From Rhineura floridana (Eukaryota; Chordata; Lepidosauria; Squamata; Rhineuridae), in NCBI RefSeq assembly GCF_030035675.1, contig NC_084500.1:6898720-6962719 (forward strand): 64,000 nucleotides of DNA. Direction: 5' to 3'. This document shows positions 30,544 through 42,221 of the stretch, piece after piece. Position 1 is the first letter of the stretch, and each line of letters begins with the position of its first letter. Below the pieces are notes generated by a model. It had not been told where the DNA came from, ran no database searches, and was given only the letters and a program-made list of their open reading frames with translations. The position numbers and the translations under genes are program-made.

Positions 30544-30947
30544 CAAGGGATGACAGGACCTGCCAATTTTGGTTCTCTCAGTTTCTCATTTTCCCAATCT
30601 TAAATTTGGTTCTTCACATTTCTGCAGCAATCATGAAAATTCTTCCACACTTTAGCATGAGTTTCTCCTAATAAGCACAGTTTTGTATGTAGTTTTGACT
30701 CATGTACATATTGTTGCAAGCCATTTCTCATCATATAATGTTTCACTAATATATTCATTGTACATACGCTGTCCCCTAAGATACGTGTTTTTGTAAACAA
30801 TCTTTGGTTGGAAAATGGCATTGCAACCTTTGGATAAGTGTGAATATTGAAAGATGTCTTTTTTCAGTTCTCATATTGTTTCAGAAAGTGCAAATTTGAT
30901 CAAGTTGCCTTTAAATGTGAACTGAATCTAATTTCTCAACCATCTTT
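30544..30947 (+). mobile_element. Family B hAT MITE
   Basis: It begins caagggatgacaggacc and ends tctcaaccatcttt. Internal ggttctctcagtttctcatt and catattgtttcagaaagtg are diagnostic. Flanking 8-mers acctaatc and acccaata match 6 of 8. Confidence 0.8.
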
Positions 30948-31137
30948 ACCCAATACTGAATCAGACCTTCTTCAGCAGTTCTTCTGCTCCAGTATTGTCT
31001 CCTCTGAGACCATCTTACCTGAGAGTCCTGCAAGATCTGTTCCTTGCATTGCTGGAGGATTTCTATCTGGGCTGGGAGGGTGGGGGCGTGACTGATTCCA
31101 GCTACAAAAACCGCTGCTGCTGAAGGATCCCAGAGAT

Positions 31138-31330
31138 CATTAAGAAGAGCCCTGCTGGATCAGGCCAGTGGCCCACCTAGTCCAGCTTCCAGTTCTCACA
31201 GTGCAGGAAGCCCGCAAGCAGGACCTGAGTGCAAGAGCACCCTCTCCCCCTGTGATTTCCAGCAACTGGTATTCAGAAGCATACTGTCTCCAACCATGGA
31301 GGCAGAGCATAGCCATCGATGCTGAAGAAT
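31138..31330 (-). mobile_element. CR1-clade LINE 3' end fragment
   Basis: It contains aagagccctgctggatcagg, gtccagcttccagttctc and caagcaggacctgagtgc in the antisense direction. Confidence 0.85.
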
Positions 31331-32639
31331 TTTCATGAGGATTTTTCCTGATCGCTTGGCTTGCTTCTGAGCCAATCTGATTTGAGCTGGCCGGGACAAG
31401 GGGAAATGAGTCCACCGTGAAGGATTTTAGGGCTGCTTTCATGAGATGAAGAAAACAGATGTTCCATAAGTTTGCTTTAATTTATCCAACTGTAGAACTC
31501 TGTTCACATTTCAGGCTTTTACTGCAATATCAATGAGGCCCACGGAACCTGCTGCTGCAGAAATGACCAGATTTTAATTTCAATTTTGCATTTAATAATA
31601 TTTCTTAAGGCAGACTTTGTGCTCTCTCACTCTCTGTCTTTCTTTCCTTTCTCCCCACCCTCTGTGTGCTGGGTTTTTAAGTCGCTGTACATCTTGTGTC
31701 TTTAAATAATGTATTAGGAACATTGTCAAGTCTGTAAGTGCTTTTTTAATGAGAGTGTGAAGATTTAATGGGGTTAGATTGCTTTCCATGACATTTTGGA
31801 GTGACTTAATTGTAACAGCAGAGAGAGGCTGTATTTTCAAGTTTTTCTAAGTATGTCAGCTGTGGATTGTAGAGAAGCGCTTTACAGGCAAGATGGATGA
31901 TGAGTTTGAGAGATGATTTCCACCCCGACACACACACCCTTTTCAAATGCCAGCTTTTGTCAAATAATAACAGTTTCCAAAGCAAGTGAAAGTCCAATAA
32001 TGATCAGGAATCTTAAACACTAACCTCACTTCTGTTCTCTGAAATGGCAAGGTGATTTTTCTTATTACTAATAATGTTCTTTGGCATGTAGGTCTATCTA
32101 ATACAGGGTTCATGGGCGAAATACAGCCCATGGTCAGATCCAGATATTTGGGTCTCATCCATCTTCTCAGCTGTTCAGCGGAGAGCAGGCTGACTGGGAA
32201 GCAGGCTTTGATGTGCAAAGTGAGCAATCACAGCTCCTTCCTCTGCAAAAGGATCTGCTGTTAAGACAGTCAAAGCAGAGGGGAAAAACCTCAGCAGGGA
32301 GGTGGATTGGTTTTCCTTGTGAATATACCAGGAGTGTCCATGCATTTTGCAACTGCATGCATGCGATTTTTGGCATGCAATTGCATTTTGAAGTTAGAGG
32401 CTTTGAGTAGCCGTGAATTAGGGCTTCCACTTTAGCTGTCCTTTGATGTTATTTGCATTCCACTGCTGGAAGTGCTGAGTTGTTTTGCACAGTCAGGACC
32501 GATGAAGGTCTTTTGAGAGGATTTCCTCCCTCCCCCCAGTGAAAATGGATGGTGAAATTTCTAATAGAGTTCCTAGACTCTAGTATTAAATATATACCTC
32601 TTCTTTCCCTGGGAAGAGGAATTGATTGTTAAGTCCCTC
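31331..32639. other. Unassigned non-coding DNA
   Basis: No gene. Around 32330-32400 there are alternating tgcat/atgca motifs (gcaactgcatgcatgcg) able to form small hairpins. No repeat family recognised. Confidence 0.4.
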
Positions 32640-32795
32640 TGTGAACAGTAGCTCTGTGTGGGGAATATAGTTCTCTTAACACCTCTTAGCACCCTTAACA
32701 AACTATATTTCCCAGGATGCTTTGGGGGAAGCCATGACTGTTTAAAGTGGTATCATAGTGGTTTAAATGTATAGTGCAGATAGGACCCTAAATCA
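32640..32795. mobile_element. Family E foldback MITE, right half
   Basis: It includes aactatatttcccaggatgc, aagccatgactgtttaaag and the end gtgcagataggaccc. The left arm is largely gone. Confidence 0.7.
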
Positions 32796-32911
32796 GCATG
32801 TACAGATTTTATGCAAATCTATGTCCTTGTCTTTTGGCAATGCAGAAGTGCTTAACAGCTAACTCTCTGCATTAGCAACAGTAGCTCACTAAAAGAGACA
32901 GAATTAAACAC

Positions 32912-33256
32912 ATAAGAGCCTGCTGAATCAAGCCAATGGCCCATCTAGTTCAGCATCCTGTTCTCACAGTGGCCAGCCAGATGACTATGGGAAGTCCATA
33001 AGCAAGACCTGAGCTCAAGAGCACTCTCCACGCCTGTGGTTTCCAGCAACTGGGAATCCAAAGCATAATGCCTCCGACTGTGGTGGCAGAACATAGCCAT
33101 CATAGCTAGTAGCCATTGATAGCCTTTTTCTCCTCTGAATGCCAGTTGTTGACGTGGAGCAGATGTTGCCTCTATGCCTTCCTTGAGGGCTTCCAAGAAG
33201 CATCTGGCTGACTGCTGTTTGGGAACAGGATGCTGGATGACCTAGGCCTTTAGTGT
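32912..33256 (-). mobile_element. CR1-clade LINE 3' end fragment
   Basis: The antisense reading is agttcagcatcctgttctc, tggccagccagatgactatg and ggcagaacatagccatcat. Near the right side the 3' end of a second inverted copy seems joined (gcatctggctgactgctgt), so the piece may be a rearranged pair. Confidence 0.75.
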
Positions 33257-33439
33257 TTAGCAAGGCAACAATTTATGATAATACTTTCTGACTGTGTCAG
33301 TTTTTGAGTAGTGAGGATGAGGATGACAGAAATGTGTGGACATTTGGATAACACCTTAAGTGTGAAAGTATGATTTCTGGGGGAGGGAGAGAGAGATACT
33401 TTTAAAGGGAACATTTCACATGCTGCGGGGCAAACTCAT

Positions 33440-34005
33440 ATAACCAGTCTTGCTGTCCATTAGCTACCGGGCTAAGTTCAAGGTACTTGCTTTGGTGTAC
33501 ACAGCCCTATATAGCTTGGGACCAGGATACATGAAAGACCGTCTTATCCCTTATATATCCAGTCGATCACTGCTCTCTGCAGGTGAGGGCCTCCTGCAGA
33601 TACCATCTTATCAGGAGGTCCATTCCATACAACATAGGAAAAGGACCTTTAGTGTAGTTGTGCCTACCCTTTGGAATTCCCTCCCCTTAAATATTAGACA
33701 GGTACCATCTCTGTTATCTCTTGGGGACCTACTGAAGACCTTCCTCTTTCTACACGCCTTTTAAGTAGAGACCTTATTCCAGTCTGTGTCTGTGTTGGGA
33801 TTGCTTTTTAAGATGTTTTTAAAGTTGTTGTTTTTTTAAAAAAAGATGCTTTTAAACAACTTTTGTTTTAACATGTTTTTAAAGATGTCTTAATATATTT
33901 TCAAGTCTGTTTTTATGATGTTTTAGAGTGTTTTTGTTTGCTGCCTTGGGCTCCTAGTGGGAGGAAGGGCGGAATATACATTTAAGAAAAATATAAATAA
34001 TAAAC
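33440..34005 (+). mobile_element. L2 LINE 3' part with RT tail remnant
   Basis: The frame at 33450-33764 encodes the L2 reverse-transcriptase tail: YRAKFKVLALVYTALYSLGP, LIPYISSRSLLSAGEGLL, FSVVVPTLWNSLPLNIRQVP and LLKTFLFLHAF. A T-rich 3' UTR with gccttgggctcctagtggg follows. It is 5'-truncated; a diverged relative is at 42222. Confidence 0.92.
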
Positions 34006-34202
34006 CAGTCCACGTGGAAAGAGACAATGAATAAGGCATGCTTGCTTTCCAATTGGGCGAAGCCCTTGTTGTGTCTGTGATCTTCTCTGCTTGCTTCTTA
34101 TCAAATGCTGGAAGGTATGTGTTTGCTCAGGGTGGAAATTACTTACAAAGTTGCAACTGTCCAATGGACAGATAGGTCCATGAACAGAATGTGCCTAGTG
34201 AT

Positions 34203-35222
34203 CAGGGCCCGCACCAAAGGGTGGCCATGTTGGGCCCTGGCCAAGGGCTCAGTGGCCCACAGTGGCCCCTGGAGGGCCTCTCGTTAGGGTGGGGGAGTAG
34301 CACTTCCCTTCCACAATCCACGGCAGGCTCCCTGCCAGGGCTGGCTCCAGGCATGCCGGGGCCCTTGGGCATCAGCTTGCCCTGGGCTCCGGCATGTGTG
34401 CGCATTTGCATTCGTGTGTGCGTGCCCCCCACACCCCCACCTACCTGTCTCCTGTCTTTTACTATTGCCATTAACCAAGATGGCGGCCGCGGTTTCCCTA
34501 AGGGGATGAAGCCTCCGCCGCCATCTTTATTGATGGCATGCGTGCGTGCTATGCGCATGTATCTCTGCCATCAACTAAGATGGCGACAGGGGCTTCAGTA
34601 CTTTAGGGGAACCGCGGCCACCATCTTCATTAAGGGCAATACTAAAAGGCAGGAGACAGGTAAAGAGGGGGTGTGGGGGGCCCACGGATCACTGCGGATC
34701 GCGAAGGGGAGCAGAGGGGCTGCTAAGAGCCCTGCTGTTACCCTGTAGCTCCAGGGGCCCTCGGGCCAGTGCCCTACCTGGCCGCCCTTTAGAACCGGCC
34801 CTGCTCCCTGCCATGGATTGCAGGGAGGGAGCTTTCAGGCCACCCACCCATTTGCTCACTCCACATACCTCTCTCTCCTGTCTTCTGAGGCTGCGTGCAC
34901 TATGCATGCAGGGTTGCCATCAACTAAGATGGCAGCGGAGGCTTTTTTAAGGGGCTGATGCTCCTACCGCCATCTTGGTTGATGGCAGGCAAGCGTGCAT
35001 GTATGCACGTAGTGGTCCTTGCCTGTGTGCCATCAACCAAGATGGCTGTGGGGACATCAGCCCCTTAGAGAACCCTCCACTTCCACCTTAGTTGATGGCA
35101 GCCCTGTGCACGCAGCGCATGCAGCAACAGGAGACAAGAGAGAGGAAGGTGAAACAGGCAGGAGCTGTGCACCCAGGGCAAGCTGGTGCCCAAGGGCCCA
35201 GTCATGCCTGGCGCCGGCCCTG
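34203..35222. mobile_element. Family C hAT element interrupted by its own family
   Basis: The left end cagggcccgcacc and right end ggcgccggccctg are flanked by a perfect 8-bp duplication ctagtgat (34195-34202 and 35223-35230). Without the inner copy (34336-34803 plus its duplication) it measures 544 bp, equal to the copy at 61625-62167. It has inverted motifs around aagatggcagcgg/ccgccatcttggttg and no transposase frame. Confidence 0.92.
34336..34803. mobile_element. Family C hAT element nested in reverse orientation
   Basis: The 468-bp inner copy runs from cagggctggctccaggc to agaaccggccctg. It is flanked by a perfect 8-bp duplication ctccctgc (34328-34335 and 34804-34811). Its start corresponds to the inverse of the outer copy's end (gcatgcctggc), so it was inserted inverted. 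The clean flanks make it younger than its host. Confidence 0.92.
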
Positions 35223-35329
35223 CTAGTGATGCTTGATTAGATTAAATTAAATCCAAGGGCTGCAGCATCCTGCATGCAAGGGGCTTCCAAATGGCCCCTG
35301 AGAACTTCCCTAAATCCTGTTAGACCACT

Positions 35330-35810
35330 TAATCTGATTGGAGAATACATTCAAGTCCCCTTGCTGGATCGTCACCTTGTAGTGGTGAGTGGGCTTGCGT
35401 GTTCCAATGAACCCTGTGAGCAATGCCATCGGGAGTCATGTACTCCCAGCAGGGTTACCCATGGCGGTAAGGTCAAGGGAGAGGAACCAGATAAAGAATG
35501 ATCCAAGAAAGTCCTCAACGGCAGAACAGGCGGAGGATAACAATGTGTATGTTACAACGGCTGTGAAGGTGGATGAAGGTTGCAGCAGATAAAGGATTTC
35601 CAGTCATCGTGGTACCCGTGCCATTGGATTAAAGCCTTTTTCTGTCAAGATTGTGTGTTGATCGTGGTGCACTGATCTCCCCACATAAAACAAATTCATG
35701 CACAGACGTCTTCCATAACAAAAGTCCCATGGCGATCAGCGAATGACAACGGGGGCAGGACTGTGAAATCCAGAAGCCCCTAGTCATGAACATTGGCGGT
35801 GGATACAGAT
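35330..35810. mobile_element. Unclassified repeat-like segment, possible non-LTR 5' end
   Basis: The stretch ggatcgtcaccttgtagtgg, then gggcttgcgtgttccaatga and acccatggcggtaaggtcaa, has the sound of the 5' leader of RTE-type LINEs I have seen in vertebrates. No long coding frame follows. Identification is from memory and weak. Confidence 0.3.
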
Positions 35811-36127
35811 TCAGACGAATCCTTTGTTAAAGACTTTATTTTGGAAGACAATCTTACTCGGTCACGAGTGATTGCCAAGAAGACATTCAAGTCCTATATG
35901 ACCTTCACTGCCATAGTAACTTTCTGTGGTAGTCTGTTTTAAGAGGGATTTTCTCAAAGGTCTTGGGCATCACTTTATAATGGTTGCAACCGCCACCCAC
36001 AAACGTAATAAACCCCTAGAATGTCTTCCTCTTTTATTCTCCAATTCTTGCTTTCCATGTTTTCTCTGATTCCTGCTCCTAATAAATCCCCGTTATTGTT
36101 ATTGCATATCACACATGGGCGTGGCAA
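35811..36127. other. Unassigned non-coding DNA
   Basis: No gene or recognised repeat. It may be the continuation of the preceding segment. Confidence 0.3.
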
Positions 36128-36610
36128 AGATAAGAAGCTACCTTATACCGAGTCAGACCATTGGTCCATTGAGCTTGGTCTTGTCAACAGCAGGGGTGGG
36201 GAACTGTTGGTCCTCCAGACGTTGCTGAACTACAGCTTTCATCAGCCCTAGCCATGCTTTCTGGGACTGATGGGACTTGTAGACCATACCTGGTCTACGT
36301 ATGCAATTAAAGATCATACCGAGTTTAGCACAGTGCATTACAATTGGCACAACCGGCAGAAAAGGATAAAGTGGTCCCCCAAGACCCTCAGTGGTTTGGG
36401 GGATAAAAGTTTTGGGAACCAGTGATGCAAGTGATCTTACAAGTCTATACAGGGGCAGGTGGTCTTTCAGGTAACCGGGTCTGGAGTTATTCAGTGACTG
36501 TCACTGACTCTTTAGGTTTCAGGCAGGGTTACTTCACAGCAATACCTAGAGATCCTGCTTCTGAATCTGAGACCATCTGCATTCAAAGTGTTTGCTGTAC
36601 CACTGAGATG
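36128..36610 (-). mobile_element. tRNA-derived SINE in two pieces around a MITE
   Basis: 36128-36182 reads agctaccttataccgagtca and gaccattggtccat. After a family D MITE and about 170 bp of other sequence, 36470-36610 gives ggtttcaggcagggttac, aatctgagaccatctgc and ctgtaccactgagatg. Together these are the inverted SINE seen in sense at 55680. Confidence 0.65.
36191..36292. mobile_element. Family D MITE
   Basis: It starts caggggtggggaactgttgg, passes gttgctgaactacagcttt, and ends at cctg. Flanking 8-mers gtcaacag and gtctacgt agree at only 5 of 8. The second arm is shortened. Confidence 0.7.
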
Positions 36611-38026
36611 CGCGACCCATCATATAGCAAGGAACCGACAGGAAAGAACCTTCAGCCGTATGAACTGATGTTGTGGGAGGCAGGGGGCAGTGGTATGAGA
36701 ATGGGTGTGTTTGCAAGTTTCCCTGGTTTTTTTTGTGAAAATGTTGGAAGATGTGTAATATGACCTTTCAGGACTGACTGGAGGCTAAAGCGACATCTCG
36801 CTGAAGAGACAAACATAACTCAGATGAAGTAAAAACGTACTGTTCCATCCACAAATCTTCCAAACAGAAATGTTCTGTGCACATAAAAAATAGCGTGGCA
36901 GAGAGAAGGGTAGGCTAAACTATGTTCCAGATATGCTAACTTGCTATGTGCATGGGTTGCTATATGTATGGGGAAGCATTCAGTAACATCAGTCCCTGAA
37001 TTAGGCACAGTTCAGATAAATTGTGATTTACCCAGATTTACCCTTCATTAATGACAATGCCTCCATGTTGGCAGTTTCATGCTTAGTGGCAGAGGATGCA
37101 TTTCATAGGGCTGCTCATGGCTGCCCTGATCCAATCAGGGTCCCCGTCTGGCACTTTGGATTGGCCCCGATCCAGCCTGGGACAATCCAGGGCTGACCCA
37201 ACCGAGAACTGGACCCCAAATAGATGTGGGGGGCCAGCCCTAATATTTAATTAAGGTTTTCAACCCTAATGGAATCTGCTAGGTTTTGCTTTGGCAGCGC
37301 ATGCCTGCAGGGAAGCTCTGGCAAAGCAGCCCCTGCAGAGGCTGCCCGCCTCTTCTTTTTCCTCCCTGCTAAGCCACCCTACCTTCTGACATCCCTGGAT
37401 TGCTCTGGCCCAGTACGATCCAGGGCCGTCTCCACCCGATCTGGTCAGATTTCAGTTGGCCCAAATCTGGCCAGTTTGGTTCTGGATGTGGGCTTTGGCT
37501 GCATCCAGCGCACAGCCGTAGCATTTCAGCAGAAAGCTGCGTTTTACAAGCTCCTTTGACGTGCAAAATTCCCTAATATAACCTTTTGATGGCAAAACAA
37601 AGGAAACATTTCATACCATTTTGACAGATGTTTTAGATCAATGGAAAAGCGGCTACTGCTGTGTGCTAATGTGCTGTGTTCATGCCACTTCTTTTTTTTT
37701 TTTAATTGAACAAAACTGATTGCTGGCATGATCTTCCTTTGATTCATTTGCTGCTAGGCTGGCTTTTCATTTTCCATATGGTGCTACAAAGTAGCAAGGA
37801 AAATCCTGGAGAATTAAAGCACAGGCACATACCCCACACCGCACACTGGGGGGTGGGGGTGTTGATGCCTAAAGACAGAAGCATTAACTTGATTCGGTAA
37901 TCTACCTGCATCAGGGAGGAATGATAACAGTGCAAACCCTTGATAAACTCTCAGCTCAATGGGGAAACACCTGGTGGTGGTACCCTCTGCTGACTCCCCT
38001 AAAAGCTACCTGGTTGCGACAGGCGT
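36611..38026. other. Unassigned non-coding DNA
   Basis: No gene. 37090-37500 is moderately GC-rich with gatccag/ctggatc motifs (gatccagcctgggacaatcc) that repeat irregularly, perhaps an old repeat. A poly-T run lies at 37690-37701. Confidence 0.35.
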
Positions 38027-38037
38027 TCACTAAGTGG

Positions 38038-38347
38038 TAAAAGGTAAAGGTGTCCCCGCACTTGTAGTGCGAGTCGTTTCCAACTCTTAGGGTGGCGTCT
38101 TGCGACGTTTACTAGGCAGACCGTATATATGGGGTGGGATTGCCAGTTCCTTCCCCGGCCTTTCTTTACCCCCTAGCATATGCCGGGTGCTCATTTTGCC
38201 GACCACGGATGGATGGAAGGCTGAGTGGACCTCGACCCCTTTTACCGGAGATTCGACTTCCTCCTTCCGTTGGAATCGAACTCCGGCCGTGAGCAGAGCT
38301 TCGGCTGCGTTACCGCCGCTTACCACTCTGCGCCACGGAGGATCTTA
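38038..38347 (-). mobile_element. Sauria-type SINE, complete, young
   Basis: A 310-bp element flanked by a perfect 11-bp duplication tcactaagtgg (38027-38037 and 38348-38358). On the minus strand it starts with a tRNA-like head (cctccgtggcgcagagtgg, the A-box region; ggagttcgattccaacgg, the B-box). It ends with a BovB-like tail (gttggaaacgactcgcacta, gtgcggggacacctttacc). Sauria SINEs are transcribed by RNA polymerase III and moved by BovB LINE machinery. The intact flanks make it a candidate presence/absence marker. Confidence 0.95.
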
Positions 38348-38548
38348 TCACTAAGTGGAGAGCAGATGAAATTATTAAGAGGTAAGTGTAACATAGATCT
38401 TTGGACCAGCATATTTTGGGGGTGAGGAAACAAAGTGCACCCCAAGTCTGGGCTGCAAAAGTGAATGGAATATATTTTCTCGGGTGGAAGAACTTTATGG
38501 ATATGACGCAAGGTGGGAGAGGTATTCGTTGAGTTCTTCCCTTTAAGC

Positions 38549-38681
38549 CAGCCTTCCCCAACCCAGTGCCCTCCAGACATTGCTGAACTACAACTCCCAT
38601 CAGCCTCAGGCAACATGGTCAGGGAGGATGGGAGTTGTAGTCCAACAATGTTTGGGGCGGGCACCACGTTGAGCAAGGCTG
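38549..38681. mobile_element. Family D palindromic MITE
   Basis: The ends are cagccttccccaaccc and gagcaaggctg, with arms gctgaactacaactcccatc and gatgggagttgtagtccaac. Flanks ctttaagc and ttttaaat differ by three transitions, consistent with an old 8-bp duplication. Confidence 0.82.
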
Positions 38682-38927
38682 TTTTAAATAGAGATAAAAG
38701 TTTAAAGGTAGCGAGGTAGGGTCATTCCCAGGGCTGTTGTTGGTCAATTATTGTTAGTCTTAGTCTTAGTAATTGTGATGATAATGCCTCCATTTACCCC
38801 CTTCAAATCTCCCCCTGTAAAAGGGGCATAACATCCCCCCATTTTCACAGGGCACAAATGCAGCTGTGAGATGTTTGATCCAACCCTAGTACAAAAAAGA
38901 TGCGTGGTGTCAAGAAAGTGGCTACAG

Positions 38928-39354
38928 GAGGGATGGAGGAATCTGCCATATTCAGTTCCTCTCAGTTTCCCAATTTTCCAATCTTAACTTCAGTTCTCCA
39001 CATTACCAATTTAAAGAGTCTTCGTGAAAATTCATCCGCGTGTTTCTCTTAATATGTGTCTTTCTGTATGTCATTTTGCCTAATGCACACATTTTTTGGC
39101 AAAGCAATTTTCCTTAACGCAATGCACTTTTCTGCATTATTTTCACCAATATATGCATTTATATCCACACTTTACCATAGTATATGCGTTTTTGTATGTG
39201 CTACTGGGCGGGAACAAAAACTGCATTGCACAATTCGGATAAGTGTGAATTTCGATTGATGGCTGTGTTTCTGTCCGTGTATTGTTTGGGAAAGCGCGAA
39301 TTAGATGGCTTATCTTTAAATGTGATCTGAATTTTTTAAAAAAACCCATCCCTA
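38928..39354 (+). mobile_element. Family B hAT MITE
   Basis: It runs from gagggatggaggaatctgcc to aaacccatcccta, about 427 bp, with tctcagtttcccaattttcc and tgtattgtttgggaaagcg inside. Flanks ggctacag and gcctaatg are weakly similar. Confidence 0.82.
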
Positions 39355-40082
39355 GCCTAATGAGAGAAGGTATTTCTTTCTTAACTTGGCAGTGAAGCGT
39401 ATGTCGCCATTGAGCGATGCTTCCTCTCTGTAACACAGCATAAGCTCTTAATATGTGTAGATCCGTCACTGCAATTAAGCCAAGCATCGTGTAAGTCCTG
39501 TTCTTTTTATATTCTGTTCTCTTGAAATCTTCCATTAGGGGTGTGCATCAAGCTTCCTGCATCTTCAACTTTTCCTGCTGGGAGGATGTTACAATGCGCT
39601 TGTTAAGCCCATTTGAACAATTCTGTTGGGTTCCCTTACCTCACCCCTGCAGTTGACACTCTCAAACAGAACTTGTGTCAATTAACTCTAGTATAGCTGG
39701 ATTTGTTTTTATTTTATTGGCTCTGGAGGGGGATACCCTGCAGGCCTGCTGGCATTCTATTATCCAGCAAGGAGGGACCTACCGCAGAGTAATAGGATTT
39801 TGACAATGGCCACATCTTCTGCTTTGCATATCCTCAGTATTGCTCTAGGTGTAGCATTGCTAGGAAGCACATGCTCAGCCGGTTTGGAGCAGATTATGCA
39901 GAGGAAATAACAGAACCATTTCTTCTGTTTGGATAGCTAATGTTTTGGAATCCACTTATTTGACAGTTGGCTTAGGAAGGAGATATGTAACCCATTCCAG
40001 ATGGGTAGCTGTCCAGGTGCCTGATTGTAAATCCTACCATGAGTTTTTTGTCTCTTTGACCAACAGATTTATTATGGCACAA
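39355..40082. other. Unassigned non-coding DNA
   Basis: No gene or repeat family recognised. Confidence 0.4.
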
Positions 40083-40360
40083 GCTTTTATTTATTTATTT
40101 ATTTATTTGTTAAACTTATATACCGCCCGACTAGCAAGCAGGTCTCTGGGCGGTGAACATAAAAACATATCCAATAAAATTACAGGAACTGATATAACAA
40201 ATACATAAAAACCATCTAAAATGAAATTACAACATTTACTTAAATTAACTTAAATTAAAATGCCTCAGAGAAGAGAAAGGTCTTAACTTGGCGCCGAAAG
40301 GATAGTAGTGTCGGCGCCAAGCGTACCTCCTCGGGGAGACTGTTTTGTGCATCCTCACAC
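40083..40360. mobile_element. (TTTA)n-headed repeat with L2-like tail
   Basis: After (TTTA)n come acttatataccgcccgac, ggtctctgggcggtgaac, an A-rich middle, then gaaaggtcttaacttggcgc and gtgtcggcgccaagcgtac. The last two blocks recur in the copy at 47958-48205, which defines a repeat of about 270 bp. An internal ggcgc palindrome is conserved in both. Confidence 0.7.
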
Positions 40361-40964
40361 ACCTGCTCTGAAGCAAATGACTAACCTGTAAGGGGCCACA
40401 ACTTTTATATTTATTTGCTTAGGCACTTGCTGTAAAGACATCACTATTTATATATTATATAGCCAGCATGGATTTTTCACATTCCGCAGTGTTAAATTGA
40501 AAATACTCCCGATGCCATACTGCTGCTTCCCATAAGTTCATTTCAAAACAAAACCTTACAAAACTTATAGTCCTGAATTCAGAAACACTTGCTTAACAAC
40601 CCTCTAAATTTTCATGGTGATACACAAAACAGTCAGAGAGAATCGAGAGATCAAAGTGTAAAAAGAGAGAGAGGGAAAAAAAAAGACCCCTGTTGGATTT
40701 TTTCTGTCAATGGTCTCATAATCAGTTGAAATTCATTAAAAATCAGCCATGTTCACAGAGTACCTGTAATCCTGTTACTGACTTTGCTCCATACTCTGAC
40801 CTTCATCTTCTGCCATTTAAAAGTTTTAAAAAATGCCTGGCTGATTTTTAATTAAAGAAGTTTAGCACTGGAGTCAAGTATAAGCCCTGGCATGCTCAGT
40901 AAAAACCAACTGCCAGTGTTCTGAAAGCTAGACTCATAGTTGCTTGGCTTGGCTAATCGGGGCC
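40361..40964. other. Unassigned AT-rich DNA
   Basis: No gene. A homopurine run (aaaaagagagagagggaaaa) lies near 40660. 40790-40890 (gctgatttttaattaaagaa) is homeodomain-site-like AT sequence with no proof of function. Confidence 0.35.
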
Positions 40965-41115
40965 ACACCCACACCAGATCTTTATTTCACTTTAGACAGT
41001 CCAGGCTTCCCCCAAAGAATCCTGGGAAGTGTAGTTTGTGAACGTTGCTGAGAGTTGCTAAGAGAGACCCTATTCCCCTCACAGAGCTACAGTCCCCAGA
41101 AGAGGGGCTGACTCA
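40965..41115. mobile_element. Family E foldback MITE, left half
   Basis: It starts ggggccacacccacaccag and includes atcctgggaagtgtagtttg and acagagctacagtcccca. The right arm is absent, replaced by BovB sequence. Confidence 0.72.
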
Positions 41116-41132
41116 GATTTCTAGGATGTATA

Positions 41133-41725
41133 ATGTTGTTGTTGTTATGTGCCTTCAAGTCGAGTATGACTTATGGCGACCCTATGAATCAGTGACCTCC
41201 AATAGCATCTGTCATGAACCACCCTGTTCAGATCTTGTAAGTTCAGGTCTGTGGCTTCTTTTATGGAATCAGTCCATCTCTTGTTTGGCCTTCCTCTTTT
41301 TCTACTCCTGTTTTTCCAAGCATTGCTGTCTTTTCTAGTGAATCATGTCCAAAGTATGATAACCTCAGTTTCATCATTTTAGCTTCTAGTGACAGTTCTG
41401 GTAACATCCACTTACTGTCTTTTTCACAGTCCATGGTATGCACAAAGCTCTCCTCCAACACCACATTTCAGATCAGTTGATCTTTCTCTTATCTGCTTTT
41501 TTCACTGTCCAACTTTCACATCCATACATAGAGATCAGGAATACCATGCGCTGAATGATCCTGACTTTGGTGTTCAGTGATACATATTTGCATTGGAGGA
41601 CCTTTTCTAGTTCTCTCATATCTGCCCTCCCCAGTCCTAGCCTTCTTCTGATTTCTTGACTATTGTCTCCATTTTGGTTAATGACTGTGCCGAGGTATTG
41701 ATAATCCTTGACAAGTTCAATGTAT
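41133..41725 (-). mobile_element. BovB (RTE) LINE 3' part with RT tail remnant
   Basis: It begins gttgttgttatgtgccttc, the inverted BovB 3' end. The minus frame at 41473-41883 keeps KDYQYLGTVINQNGDNSQEI, VRIIQRMVFLISMYGCESWT and VKKADKRKIN; that at 41261-41464 keeps LPELSLEAKMMKLRLSYFGH. These are the RTE/BovB reverse-transcriptase C-terminus. The frames are shifted relative to each other and the 5' part is missing, so the copy is dead. Confidence 0.93.
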
Positions 41726-42221
41726 AATGGCCGTATAATGAGAGAAATATAATTGTCTAGGTTACCTGCTCTGTAGAAACAGTAGTAACACAGGAAAGAA
41801 GCAAAGTAAGAAGAACACCAAAAAACATACAAAAATGTAATTCTCCATCTTTGGAGATGGCAGGTGTTGCAACCACTCATCATATGCTCAGAGGCACGTT
41901 ACCAAATTCTTCCAAACTACACAGGAAGTGGATTGTACTATGAAAGACCAACCCAAATTGCGTTTGCATTTTTACAGACCTGTAGGGCAGTGCAATATCT
42001 CAGAGAGCAGGTCAAGCCTCCTGCTCCCCTGGTGCATTCACTATAGCTGCCTAATTTCCCTACTTTTTAAAGTTTGATAGAAATATCTGTTGGCTGTAGG
42101 TACATTCTTAAACCGCAAGGGTTTTTTGCCTATTAGTTAATAGGTTTTTATGATCAGCAGCTAGTTGTGTAATTGTGCCATTTTGGAAAAAGAAGATTTC
42201 AATGGATAGAAAGTGGGTAAA
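41726..42221. other. Unassigned non-coding DNA
   Basis: No gene or recognised repeat. The BovB homology fades at about 41725. Confidence 0.4.

Noticed and set aside
34191-34748. 185-residue plus-strand frame
   Set aside because: It runs through the nested family C elements in a low-stop GC-rich region; MITEs of this kind encode nothing.
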